A stretch of DNA of 63,477 nucleotides. Origin: a virus. This document shows, in pieces, positions 40,615-50,368 of the stretch. The position numbers and the translations under genes are program-made. The DNA lies in the IMG/VR virus record IMGVR_UViG_3300009528_000014, positions 1 through 63,477 of that record. One strand, given 5' to 3'. Position 1 is the stretch's first letter. Each line of letters opens with the position of its first letter. The notes beneath the pieces are model-generated. The model ran no database searches and was not told the DNA's origin. It saw only the letters and a program-made list of their open reading frames with translations.

Positions 40615-42969
40615 TTAGGAACCTGCTACTGTGTTTCTGTAGAAACCCCTGAAGTCCAGTAGAACTACCAGCCAGATATGCCTTATCTTGTAGATTATCT
40701 GGTCGTTCGTAAACATCGAACCTACATTCGGCATATCCTGCACAAACAACTCCGGCTCCTCTTTGCCCTGATAGAAACCCACACCAAACATCGGTACCTT
40801 TTTGGGGTCAGCACCAACCATCCAGTTGTTGGTATCTGTCCAGTTCGGTATCACTATCGTCTCAAGACCATAGGTTGAGTGAATGTTAGGCGTTGTTGCG
40901 GTTTCGAGCGCGGAAACCGCCACAGCGGAATGGGTCAGCTTGTAGGCAGGATCTTCCAACTCATTAGGCACCATGATGTATTTTGGCTTATTTGCCATTC
41001 CGAGAGTTCTTGCAGTATTCCCATAAGCTGTTTGACTCATCATCGCTGTCTTCGCGGCAGTTAAACCAGCATCAGACAAAGCGACTGCCCCGAGGTTGCT
41101 GTGGTTGATATGGAACAAAACCACCCCATCGTAAGTCGTAGCAACATTAGCAGTTAATGTTCCAAACACCGCATCGTAGAGGGTCTGTGCAGCCGAAAGA
41201 CCGAGCGCCGGTGGGATTTTCTTGATTAGCCTAACATCGTCGTTTGCTAATGTTTCAAGAGTTATACTTTCAGTCCCACCTCTCTTTGCCAAAGCCGCCG
41301 TATTCTCATCGTCACCCGGTGAGGTCAGTGGATCATAAGGGCCTGACTGTGCAACCACCGGTAGATTGGTGTATCCGCCGAACAGGGTGAATCGCTGAGT
41401 CCTGAAATCGTTGATCGGCAGAATTTCGGAAACAATTTTCCTCCAGTCGTTAAGCTCGGGTGTCTTGTAGTCCATTATCATCCTTCTGGTAACGGAGTCG
41501 CCCAGTATCTGTGCGAAAGTCGTTGTGGTTATTGCTTCCGCTAATCTACCGTTCGATTTCTTGGTATAACCAAAACACGCTGCAAGCATATCGCTGGCGT
41601 CACAAACAGGATCGCCTGTAATTACCCTATATGCTTCCTTGAAGGTCTTGAACCGGGGTACCGTTGGCTTTCCCTCACTGGGAGCACGGTCCCAACCATC
41701 GAAAAAGCCATCCATGGCCAGTTGATGATTGTCCCTCTCCTCCTGTCCAAGTTCAATCGTAGCACCGGGAAGCACCATCTTGCTTTCAGTGAGTTTCCCC
41801 ATGATGTCGTCCTGTTCCTTGATAGCCTTGTCAATATCCTCAACCTTGAAGATTCTATCGACGAACCTTTTCCTGATGGACTCCTTCATGGGTTCGGGAA
41901 GTTTGGACTCTAAGAGCTTCTCCTTAAGGATTACACCGCAGTTTCTCTCCTGAGTTTCCTCCTCAATTTTCTTGATGTTGTCCAGTGACGCTTTAGACTC
42001 CTTAACTCTTGCTTCAGCTTCCTTGGTTTCCTTCTCCTTCTTTTCCCTTTCTTTCTTTTCCCTCGCTTCTTTCTGCTCTTTCGTTTCATCCCCAGCTCCG
42101 TACTTTTCACCATAGCCCTTTATTTTCTTCAGGAGCTTTATGGCGTCAGCTTTCTTGTCGCCTTCGACAAAAGCGATGATTTTATCAATCATCTGGCTGA
42201 GTGCCTCCTGGGCTTTCTCACCGAAAGTTTCCTTAAAAACCTCTTCCTTAAAGTCCTCAATGGAAGCCTCGAGTACCGAGTACTCCTGGTCTTCCGTGAG
42301 TTTAGCGGGGTCAAGCCCCTCAACTATATCGGGAGAGGTTTTCTTCAACATCTCTACCAATCTTTTAAATAGATCCTTCATTTCCGTTCCTCCTTGATAG
42401 CTCGCTACGAGCCTTTGAAATTTCCCGCCTGCTGCGGGAGTCGTGACAACTGTTATCTCGTCAATCACTCCAATCTTATCAACTTTTATACGACCATCGG
42501 CAAGTTGATGCTCCACACCGCCGCCGTCTAAGGAAAGACCAAGAAGATTTTTCTTGCCATGCTCCCACGCATCCCTGAGCATTTTTCTCAACCACTTTGC
42601 CGACTCAAGAATATGGAGCTTCCCAAGTACTCCCTCCTTCATCTTTCCACTGCCGTCTTTAAACTCTCCGTACCTGACGTCCGTGAAGAACCCGACGAGG
42701 TTCTTCGTAAAACTTTTCTTAAAGGAATCCCTGACCGCATCCGGCAGATGGTTATAAAACCTGCTACCGAACTCGTAAGCAAAGCACTTGGCACTCTCAA
42801 AGAGACCTAACGCATCTTTCAGAACGTCCTCGGAATAGTCCTTCTTGTTCAGGCTCTCGCCCTTCTCAACAATGACCACATCCCAGTCTTTGCCTTCCTT
42901 ATCCAGCGATTCCTTCAACGTGCATTTGACAATATCATCTCGATATTGCCGTTTATTCAAAATTTTCAT
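40615..42969 (-). CDS. Prohead protease-scaffold-major capsid fusion protein
   Basis: 784 residues. Residues 1-190 resemble a prohead serine protease (SVRYG-type strand, His74 and His119 in GKLHIL, Ser146 in LLGLSLDGGG, VDEITVVTTPAAGG). Residues about 195-440 form a Lys/Glu-rich coiled coil that would act as scaffold (delta-domain). Residues about 450-784 are a major capsid-like domain with FAQILGDSVTRRMIMDY, LPVVAQSGPYDPLTSPG, VVLFHINHSNLG and VLLDFRGFYRN. All three functions are in one open frame, so autoproteolysis would have to release mature capsid subunits. The stop is followed by a strong hairpin. Confidence 0.8.
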   Translation of the reverse strand: MKILNKRQYRDDIVKCTLKESLDKEGKDWDVVIVEKGESLNKKDYSEDVLKDALGLFESAKCFAYEFGSRFYNHLPDAVRDSFKKSFTKNLVGFFTDVRYGEFKDGSGKMKEGVLGKLHILESAKWLRKMLRDAWEHGKKNLLGLSLDGGGVEHQLADGRIKVDKIGVIDEITVVTTPAAGGKFQRLVASYQGGTEMKDLFKRLVEMLKKTSPDIVEGLDPAKLTEDQEYSVLEASIEDFKEEVFKETFGEKAQEALSQMIDKIIAFVEGDKKADAIKLLKKIKGYGEKYGAGDETKEQKEAREKKEREKKEKETKEAEARVKESKASLDNIKKIEEETQERNCGVILKEKLLESKLPEPMKESIRKRFVDRIFKVEDIDKAIKEQDDIMGKLTESKMVLPGATIELGQEERDNHQLAMDGFFDGWDRAPSEGKPTVPRFKTFKEAYRVITGDPVCDASDMLAACFGYTKKSNGRLAEAITTTTFAQILGDSVTRRMIMDYKTPELNDWRKIVSEILPINDFRTQRFTLFGGYTNLPVVAQSGPYDPLTSPGDDENTAALAKRGGTESITLETLANDDVRLIKKIPPALGLSAAQTLYDAVFGTLTANVATTYDGVVLFHINHSNLGAVALSDAGLTAAKTAMMSQTAYGNTARTLGMANKPKYIMVPNELEDPAYKLTHSAVAVSALETATTPNIHSTYGLETIVIPNWTDTNNWMVGADPKKVPMFGVGFYQGKEEPELFVQDMPNVGSMFTNDQIIYKIRHIWLVVLLDFRGFYRNTVAGS

Positions 42970-42971
42970 AG

Positions 42972-45900
42972 TTAGCTCCCCTTCGTCTTGGGCAGTACGC
43001 CTTTCTTAAATACCGCTATCTCAGCACCCGGGCTTACTCGTTTCATTATCCAATATCCCTTTAACTCCTTACCCTCGAACTTAAACGATGCGAACTCTTC
43101 TGTGTCCTCAATCCAGTTGACTGTTCCTGAGTCTATTATCTCCATGAATGCCGGCAGAACCTTATTCGGGTTGCCCTGCTCCTCCCCACGTTCTTGGATG
43201 TCCCTGTAAATGTTGTTCCGGGGGTCGAGCCATACCCGATCGCCTGTCTTAAATAACTTCGCAAGGGTCGGCTTTGTTTCGAGCTTTTCACCCTTGTCAT
43301 CCTCTACTATAAAGTTATCGTCTACTTTTGAAATTATTTTTACTTTTTTATATGTCCAGTCAACGGATTCGCCCTTCTTCGGGGCGATTGAACCTTCCCA
43401 TGTCATCCACTCTTTGAACGACTTTCCCGACGGTGTGGGGCAGTCGCATTTTTTCCTTGTGGCTGTAGTTACCTCAACTACCAAAGGATTTTTTTCTATA
43501 TTCCATTCATCGATAAAATCTTTGCCTGTATCAATTAATAAGTCATAGTGCTCAACAGGCACGCCTCTCACTACAATGGGTCCCCGCCACCAGTGTCTGC
43601 GTAATAAATATCTTCCCACCGCTTCCTTTAATTTCCTTGCTTTTATTTCTTCCCTATCTACAAGGTCGTTAAATGCCTCATCCATCATCTTTATTTTTTC
43701 ACCCCTGCTTAGTTTCTTTTCCCACCACCTCAATTCAGGCTTGACTTTCTTTTCCCATTCCGGGGGAAGCCCAGACTCCCCATCGGGCGGGGCGTAATCC
43801 TTCTTCTGTCTCCCCCGTTTTGATAATAGATAGGGCTGCTGATCCTCGAGGTTTGTCCAGCACTGCCATATCATTTTCTCTTTTGGTATCTTCTCCCATT
43901 CCTTGCCCACGGGGATAAGGCGCTCAACCATTCGTCCCTTGAAGTGCTTCATGTCAAGGAAGAACTCTTTGAAAAATGGCTTCATCACTCCCGGATACGC
44001 CATGCCATCATCCATTGTGATAAATACCCCAGGCTCAAATTTCGTCGCCCCGACTGATTCAGGCTCAAGGACGACCTCGCGGACATTCAACCATTCCAAC
44101 GGTTGTTTCTCCTTTTGAACCATGACTACCTTTTTATTCGGGTCCATGTCGGGAGTGAACTTTCCTTTCTCCAATAAAACCTTATTCCATTTCCTGCCCT
44201 TTTCAAGAGTATCTACTTCCTCGGTTATCTGATCTTTGTGGGCGTTCATTAAAGTCTCACCCTCTAAAAATCCATTCTGCTTTCTTCTGAAGTCAGCATG
44301 AACAGAGCGCCCGCGAAAATGATTGAGCATAACTGCATAGTTCTTGGGATAATCCTTCGGGTTCTTCTTAAACAGTTCCTTCAGTTCCACAGGAATCTCA
44401 ATGGGCGGGGGTGGCACATTACGAGCGACCTTCAACAGGAACAGAGTCTCTTCCGGGCTGAGTCCTTGCGATTCTGTCATTGACACGAACTCCTCGGTAG
44501 ACATAAAGTCTATATCTTCGTATCTTACAACCGACTCATAAATTATCCCCCCATCTTCCATCACGTGTTTTATCTGAAGAACTCGTTCCTTCCGTGCCTT
44601 CTCCACAACATCCTCGACTTTATCGGGCTGAGTCGGAACTTTCATCTCAACGTTCTCGAGAGGTATGAATCTCGGAGCCCATGCCGATACGGAATAAGTA
44701 TCAGTCTTTTTATCATGGATATAGTTGAACGTCTCGAACTCTATCGCTATGATGTCACCTCTCTCTTTCTTCTTGTCCGTGCTAAAGCTCTTTCCGGTTT
44801 CGAGCCAGTTCTTACCTTTGACCTCTGTGAGGTCTCCGGGCTTGACTGGAAGCCTTCCCGGGTCCAGTCCGTAACGGTAATTGAACGTGGTTGGAACTTT
44901 GGTCGGGATTCTCTCAAGGACTATCCCGAACAGGACGGCGTTGTTATGAAACTTAATCCACGCATCCCGGGCGTTACCGTCAAGGTAATATCTGTCCTCG
45001 CTCTTTTTTAAAACGTTGCCTTCCGAAGCGACAAGCTTTCTGACTTTTTCTGTATGCTCCCGCAGTTCTTTTTTATTAGTTGATGTGAGATTAGGAACGA
45101 GGTTAAGCCTGAATTTCATATTCGGCTTTTCCCATGTCGATTGTTTTATTCCTAATTCTTTTAAAGTCTTCTGTCTTACAAGTTCATCCTCTTTGTGCAG
45201 TGCCTTACCCTCGTAGTAAAGGCAGGTGAATAGATTGGAAATCATCTGGCTATCATCTGGCGGGGTCTTTGCGTGCACATACCCTGCTGAAGCTTCTCTC
45301 GGCTGATGCCTACCTTGAATCCAACGCTCGAGTTCCGCTCCAGCTATAAATGATTTTTTTACCTCCTTTATTTCTTCAACCGTTTTTGGTAATCTTTCAG
45401 TTATGATTTCACCATCTTCGGAGAATATCATAACCTTGCCTTTTCCATCCGAATGAATTTCTATCGCCATACCGTCATATTTTTTTGAATTAAAAACGGG
45501 GTAATCATCTTCATCGATAAGATTCAAAAAACTATCTATGGTCATTCTCTGGTTCGGCTTCGCACCCTTGGTCGGCTTCTGCATAAGGAAGAATCTGAAC
45601 AGTTTAATATCATCCTCATCCGCCGACTGCTTCGCCTGTTTCCTGAGCTCGGGCCCGGCTGCCCTTGGGACCTGCTCCTCAATACTCTGATAAAATCTTT
45701 TCTTAAATCCTTCGTCATCGACTTCGTGAACAGATGTCTCCTTCTTCGGGACAAGGACGAGGTCGTATAATCCCATCCACCGCCAATTCGGGCCCGTGGC
45801 TTCTGCGATAAGATGTGCCGGTTCGCCATATATATCCTGCGATATTCTTTCAAGCTTCATCACGAGGGAGGTCGGAAGTTCCTTTGACCTCACAACCCAG

Positions 45901-47903
45901 TCGGCATCCTCGGGCTTACGTTTTTCCGCGAACATCTTCGAGCCGGTCTGTGTCACAAAGTTCTCAATCCACAGGACCGGTCCGACTTCCTGAATCTTCT
46001 TCATTATCTTCTGGGCCCGCCTGTCAATCTTCTCGCTTTCGGTCAGATCGGACTTCACTATTTTATCAAGCTCATTGACTTTAAAGTTTATGCTCCTCTT
46101 TGTAAGTTCCGAAATCATCAGGGCATCCGCATTTATTACAAGCTCATCGTTCTTTCTACTGCCCCTGCCAACCCATAGATCAAATAACTTATCGTGCATT
46201 TTGATTAACTGTTCCTCGCTTGCTTTCATGTATATCTGGGGAGTCCATTCGTCGGGCTTGAAGTCTATTTGTTCATAAAGATGGACTTTCCTTAACAGGA
46301 AATTTGATATTAGTAATTCTTTCCTTGATACATCAATCCATGGATGTTCTCCGATTTTGTTACCTGCCTTTATGGTCATAAAATTGAAACCTGAAAATTC
46401 TGATTTTATTTTCTCATTATCTGGTAATGATAGAATAAATAATCCCGAATATTTTTTCAGTGCTGATGATAATTCCGATATGTCAATCTGTTTATCTTCA
46501 AAATTAGATGAGTCGGGATAGGGCGGATCGAGATAGGCAAAAGATTCTTTCGAATCATATTTGCTTAGAATATCTTTATAATCTTTTGAGTATATCTCTG
46601 CACTTCTTAATCTCTCTTTTAGTTTTGGTAAGTTTTCAATTCCCTTCCATTCTTGATTTATTCTTAATGGATTGGCTTTATCACCACGACTGGAAAATGA
46701 ACCCCAACGAGTAAAAATAAATTTATGAAATTTTTCTTCCATTGTCTGGGGATTGCTTGCTTTAACTTTTTCAAAAGAATCTTTTGTTAATTTCCAATCC
46801 ATATTTTTTAATGCCTCCACGTCGGATTGGTTTGAATTTTTTATAAACTTATATGCAGAAATTATCCCCGAATCAATATCATTTATAACTTCAATTTTAC
46901 TCGGTTTCTTTGAGAAGAAAACAGCTCCCCCGCCCACAAAGGGCTCGACGTAAATTTTATGTTCGGGAATAAAAGACACAATTTGTTTAGATAAAAATTT
47001 TTCCCCTCCCGGTGACCCGAACGCAGGACGGATACCTTCTTTGAAGTTTCCCTCGTCCGCATTCCAGATATTCGGGTTTGTGTTATCCTTAAAATTCTTG
47101 CTCGCTTCGCTCTCCTTTATTTCTTTAACGGAATTGACCTCGCCCTTCCCGTCCCCCTCAAAAGCCCATGTCTTAAAACAGTCCTCGCAGAAAAACGCGT
47201 GAGCCATGCCCTCAGCCCATAAGACCTCATACACCGGGGGCTTTGAACATTCCATGCACTGGTCTCTTCTATGCCTCGCCTCGGCTATACGTTTCAGTTT
47301 GGTATCAAAGAAAATCTGGACATCCTTTGGGACACTCACGGGTACTGGTTCCTTGAAGCCGATGAAATCTTTTATTGGGTAAAAGAAAAACGACTCCTTA
47401 TTCTTCCACCAGCTTATTCGTTCCTGCTCGCTTATTTGGTGTTTATTTAAAAGTTTCTCAAATTCATCAAGTCCGATTTCCTTCGGCGAGTTAAGTCTTA
47501 TAAACCCGTAAGCCTTCTTGCCGGAAGTCAGTAAGTAGAAGTTCCCCGTTATGAATTTCTTTAGCTTAATAATCCCTTTCTTCGTGCCCTCGGCAACCAG
47601 TTGACCGTGGGGCAGTGTAAGGTAAAGTCCTTTATCTACTATTCGTCTGAAGCCCTCAAGGTAAAGCTCTCTTGGAGTTTCCTTCCACTTGTTTGAATGG
47701 AATTTTATCTTTCCGCGCCTTATCATTTCGGACAGGTTCTTAACCAGAGCGTCAAGGATTTGTTTTTTAGTATGCACGAACTCGCCCTTCTCTTTGAGCG
47801 TAGTCCACCAAGCTCCCAAAATCCTCCAGTCGTCGGCTAACTGCATATCCGTTGACTTCGTGGGGTCAAAGGTTTTAATGTCTTTTATTTCTTTTAATCT
47901 CAT
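42972..47903 (-). CDS. Giant multidomain enzyme: zinc ribbon, Dam-like methylase, NTase-like, DNA-ligase-like and LigD-phosphoesterase-like domains
   Basis: 1643 residues in the head operon. Domains by motif: unassigned alpha/beta N-terminus (1-200); zinc ribbon Cys216/219/239/242; Dam-type (D12) adenine methylase at about 293-535 with YVEPFVGGGAVFF (318-330) and catalytic DPPY (459-462); a nucleotidyltransferase-like segment with TGSKMFAEKRKPEDADWVV (653-671); an ATP-dependent DNA-ligase adenylation motif KKYDG (Lys807/808-Gly811) with SEDGEIITE and IAGAELER (853-860); OB-like region about 1010-1080; and LigD 3'-phosphoesterase-like segments (VHADFRRKQNGFLEGETL at 1201, EHYDLLIDT at 1451, and the C-terminal FEGKELKGYWIMKR at 1609). 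The methylase call is firm; the ligase and phosphoesterase calls rest on short motifs in the right order. Genes of the same operon encode minor head and protease-capsid proteins, suggesting it is packaged or acts on packaged DNA. Confidence 0.65.
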   Translation of the reverse strand: MRLKEIKDIKTFDPTKSTDMQLADDWRILGAWWTTLKEKGEFVHTKKQILDALVKNLSEMIRRGKIKFHSNKWKETPRELYLEGFRRIVDKGLYLTLPHGQLVAEGTKKGIIKLKKFITGNFYLLTSGKKAYGFIRLNSPKEIGLDEFEKLLNKHQISEQERISWWKNKESFFFYPIKDFIGFKEPVPVSVPKDVQIFFDTKLKRIAEARHRRDQCMECSKPPVYEVLWAEGMAHAFFCEDCFKTWAFEGDGKGEVNSVKEIKESEASKNFKDNTNPNIWNADEGNFKEGIRPAFGSPGGEKFLSKQIVSFIPEHKIYVEPFVGGGAVFFSKKPSKIEVINDIDSGIISAYKFIKNSNQSDVEALKNMDWKLTKDSFEKVKASNPQTMEEKFHKFIFTRWGSFSSRGDKANPLRINQEWKGIENLPKLKERLRSAEIYSKDYKDILSKYDSKESFAYLDPPYPDSSNFEDKQIDISELSSALKKYSGLFILSLPDNEKIKSEFSGFNFMTIKAGNKIGEHPWIDVSRKELLISNFLLRKVHLYEQIDFKPDEWTPQIYMKASEEQLIKMHDKLFDLWVGRGSRKNDELVINADALMISELTKRSINFKVNELDKIVKSDLTESEKIDRRAQKIMKKIQEVGPVLWIENFVTQTGSKMFAEKRKPEDADWVVRSKELPTSLVMKLERISQDIYGEPAHLIAEATGPNWRWMGLYDLVLVPKKETSVHEVDDEGFKKRFYQSIEEQVPRAAGPELRKQAKQSADEDDIKLFRFFLMQKPTKGAKPNQRMTIDSFLNLIDEDDYPVFNSKKYDGMAIEIHSDGKGKVMIFSEDGEIITERLPKTVEEIKEVKKSFIAGAELERWIQGRHQPREASAGYVHAKTPPDDSQMISNLFTCLYYEGKALHKEDELVRQKTLKELGIKQSTWEKPNMKFRLNLVPNLTSTNKKELREHTEKVRKLVASEGNVLKKSEDRYYLDGNARDAWIKFHNNAVLFGIVLERIPTKVPTTFNYRYGLDPGRLPVKPGDLTEVKGKNWLETGKSFSTDKKKERGDIIAIEFETFNYIHDKKTDTYSVSAWAPRFIPLENVEMKVPTQPDKVEDVVEKARKERVLQIKHVMEDGGIIYESVVRYEDIDFMSTEEFVSMTESQGLSPEETLFLLKVARNVPPPPIEIPVELKELFKKNPKDYPKNYAVMLNHFRGRSVHADFRRKQNGFLEGETLMNAHKDQITEEVDTLEKGRKWNKVLLEKGKFTPDMDPNKKVVMVQKEKQPLEWLNVREVVLEPESVGATKFEPGVFITMDDGMAYPGVMKPFFKEFFLDMKHFKGRMVERLIPVGKEWEKIPKEKMIWQCWTNLEDQQPYLLSKRGRQKKDYAPPDGESGLPPEWEKKVKPELRWWEKKLSRGEKIKMMDEAFNDLVDREEIKARKLKEAVGRYLLRRHWWRGPIVVRGVPVEHYDLLIDTGKDFIDEWNIEKNPLVVEVTTATRKKCDCPTPSGKSFKEWMTWEGSIAPKKGESVDWTYKKVKIISKVDDNFIVEDDKGEKLETKPTLAKLFKTGDRVWLDPRNNIYRDIQERGEEQGNPNKVLPAFMEIIDSGTVNWIEDTEEFASFKFEGKELKGYWIMKRVSPGAEIAVFKKGVLPKTKGS

Positions 47904-48133
47904 CTTCTCTCATACCTCAACTTTTTTGCAAGTGGTGGTCTCAAACTTAAAACAATTATATTATCGTCAATATATTTGACCTTCTCTACATACTTCCGCT
48001 TGATCTTATGGAAGTCGCAGGCTTCCTGTATTATGTCCTTACCCATCCGGGGAATGGCTTCGTCAATCCTTTCCGTCCCCTGATCAAATAACGGCTTGAT
48101 TCTTTTTAGGTCTGCCCTCGGTTTTATTCTCAT
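47900..48133 (-). CDS. Hypothetical small protein in the head module
   Basis: 77 residues. Basic helical N-terminus (KPRADLKRIKPLFDQGTERIDEAIPRMGKDIIQEACDFHK) and a short beta C-terminus with NIIVLSLRPPLAKKLRYE. Overlaps both neighbouring genes by four bases. No family recognised. Confidence 0.5.
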   Translation of the reverse strand: MRIKPRADLKRIKPLFDQGTERIDEAIPRMGKDIIQEACDFHKIKRKYVEKVKYIDDNIIVLSLRPPLAKKLRYERR

Positions 48134-48939
48134 TCTAACTCCTCAAGATAAGGACCATGCGTACAATTACAGTTTGCGACCTCCTCAACTGGCAACCTCG
48201 GGTCTTTCGGCTCCATGGCTTTGTGCCCACCCACAATAAAAAAATCCTTTACATCAACAACTTGTCCATTTGCTGCAGCATGGGACGGTCTCGGATTAAT
48301 CCCTGTAAACCACTGCTTCTTCAATCCCGGCACTCGCTCTTTCGCCTGCTCCATCCTCAGTTGTGTAGCGATAGATTGTGCCCTTCCTATTTCAGTCCGG
48401 GCTATCCTCATCGCCCTTCCGGTCACACCCTTCCTCTTCGCTATGCCCAGAACAGAATCGACTTCCTTCGCCGCCTGGTATACGTTCTTTTCGCCAGCGA
48501 CCGCCAGGGATACGACACTGTTTATGCGTGTCCTCATGCCCTGAGTGATCCCAGTTATAAGGTCGGCCGAAAAACCTTGTAAAGTTATGAGTTGGGTTTC
48601 TGTCAAAAGAGGCATCGCCGCACTGACCTCCGCAGCAGCCAGTGGATTATCAATCATCTGAACCCCCATCTCCCATGCTCCTGCCTGATTGCCTGTCACC
48701 ATTGCGTTCATCCTTGTCTCGAACCTCCCGATGACTCTTGTTATCTCGTCCCTTATGCCCCGTAAATGCTCCGCCTTAAAGCCCTCGGCTCCTATCATCG
48801 CGGTTCTTATGTCCCGCCTGAGCTCCCGCATAAACCGGACTGTCTCGTTCGCGGAGCGTCTGTCAAGTATCGTAAGCCGTCCCCTCGTCCGCTCAATCTC
48901 CCGTGTCATCCTCCGGCGCCTCGCTGCCAGGCTTACCAT
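48130..48939 (-). CDS. Minor head (Mu F / SPP1 gp7-like) protein
   Basis: 269 residues from ATG 48939 (GGAGG six bases upstream). Long helical N-terminal region, then the conserved C-terminal module IARTEIGRAQSIATQLRM ... KQWFTGINPRPSHAAANGQVV and CNCTHGPY, which is the hallmark of phage head morphogenesis minor capsid proteins (Mu gpF/SPP1 gp7). These sit at the portal vertex. Overlaps the portal gene. Confidence 0.85.
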   Translation of the reverse strand: MVSLAARRRRMTREIERTRGRLTILDRRSANETVRFMRELRRDIRTAMIGAEGFKAEHLRGIRDEITRVIGRFETRMNAMVTGNQAGAWEMGVQMIDNPLAAAEVSAAMPLLTETQLITLQGFSADLITGITQGMRTRINSVVSLAVAGEKNVYQAAKEVDSVLGIAKRKGVTGRAMRIARTEIGRAQSIATQLRMEQAKERVPGLKKQWFTGINPRPSHAAANGQVVDVKDFFIVGGHKAMEPKDPRLPVEEVANCNCTHGPYLEELE

Positions 48940-50359
48940 CCTCATCCTCCATCTTCTTCTTTAATTCGTCCTGCTTTTCTTTTGAGTAGTCCTTATCCGT
49001 TCTCTCCCCGGATACGTCAAGTTCAAACCCGGTCTGACCCGCCACGTGGGCAAAGAACTCCCTCGCCTGTTTATCCGTGACCCAGTCGTTATCAAGTGCC
49101 ACCTGTAAGGAAGTTGCGATCTGGGTCATGGCTGTTGCTATCTGCGAGAAGTCACGCTCAGCCAGGGGCTGCATGTGAATTGTGAATTTCCTGTTGAGCG
49201 GCTTTTCTTTTGTGTCTTTTAGAGTACCGTGAATAATCGCCTGGTCAATCACAAAGTTGAATATGAATTTAAGGATATATTTGAAGTAAAACTGACGGGA
49301 TTTGAAATGTTTATAAGAAGGACCTCCCATCTCCATCGCTGTCGCACGGGTTGTTTTCTCGCCCTCCCCTATCCAGTGAGGTGGTATACCATAACCCGAG
49401 GCAATGTGATTTTTAATGAGCCTTGCATGAGTGCTCATGTCAGATGATTCGAGCTTAGGTGTTTCGGCTTTCCACTCTATGTTCTCATTGTGATACCTAA
49501 TAGACCCGGGCTTAGGGACTTTGAGCCCGTGTTTCTTCACCCATTCCCTAATCCTTTTATCGCTCCATCCCTTGAACGTTACATCCCAAATGAAGACCGA
49601 AAGTAATTTTGCCCTCTCGGCTATGTTGAATAAAAACCGCTCATGAACATCTATCCAGTCCGCCAGGGGCAGCAGATCCGACCTCCCCCGGGTGCCGTTT
49701 GATACCCTGTTCACTGAGAAAAAGAATATCTCCCCGACCAGTCTTCCGTAAGTCTTGGAGTTCATGTCCCGGTCAAAGTCGATTATTCTGAATAAGTCCT
49801 TCTGGGCTCCCGGATGATCTTTAGAACCAGTGACGGGTTTAAGGGATTGGTTAGTCCTGACTGCCATTAACTGCATGGGGTTCATTGGATTCCTCGTGAC
49901 TTCCTTCACGAAGGTGGGATCGATATAACCCAGCTTTACGGCACCGGTATAGTTGTTTACCCACACTGGGTAGAACTGTTCCCCGAAAAGCGAGAGTTCG
50001 GTCGCCTTCATGTACTGTGACATTTCCCAGTTGTTTATGGGGTCATACCAGAACTCGTCAAGGACAGTCTTGACATCCTTATCCTCAGCTTCGTACTTTA
50101 TCCCCTCGCCGATAACGAAGTCCTTGTGCATCTCTATGAGTCTCTTGCCCATCGGCGTAGCTTCGTATAAGTGCATGACTATGTCCTGCATACGTCTCTG
50201 GGTCAGGGGCAACAGGTCCCGGGCTTTCTGGGTATCGGTCAGGGGTCTATATAAGTAATCATCTTTATCTATCTGCCCCATCTCCGGGATATTGGAAAAC
50301 TCCATCAACCTGCTCATTACGCTGCCCACGACTTTCTTCACGGATTCTTTTATTTTCAT
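48893..50359 (-). CDS. Portal protein
   Basis: 488 residues. DKDDYLYRPLTDTQKARDLLPLTQRRMQDIVMHLYEATPMGKRLIEMHKDFVIGEGIKYE, a central beta wing and a C-terminal helical tail are those of Mu gp29/SPP1-type portals, which form the dodecameric DNA channel. Follows the terminase gene and precedes the minor head gene, the standard order. The C-terminus is Asp/Glu rich. Confidence 0.85.
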   Translation of the reverse strand: MKIKESVKKVVGSVMSRLMEFSNIPEMGQIDKDDYLYRPLTDTQKARDLLPLTQRRMQDIVMHLYEATPMGKRLIEMHKDFVIGEGIKYEAEDKDVKTVLDEFWYDPINNWEMSQYMKATELSLFGEQFYPVWVNNYTGAVKLGYIDPTFVKEVTRNPMNPMQLMAVRTNQSLKPVTGSKDHPGAQKDLFRIIDFDRDMNSKTYGRLVGEIFFFSVNRVSNGTRGRSDLLPLADWIDVHERFLFNIAERAKLLSVFIWDVTFKGWSDKRIREWVKKHGLKVPKPGSIRYHNENIEWKAETPKLESSDMSTHARLIKNHIASGYGIPPHWIGEGEKTTRATAMEMGGPSYKHFKSRQFYFKYILKFIFNFVIDQAIIHGTLKDTKEKPLNRKFTIHMQPLAERDFSQIATAMTQIATSLQVALDNDWVTDKQAREFFAHVAGQTGFELDVSGERTDKDYSKEKQDELKKKMEDEDGKPGSEAPEDDTGD

Positions 50360-50368
50360 TTTAAACTC

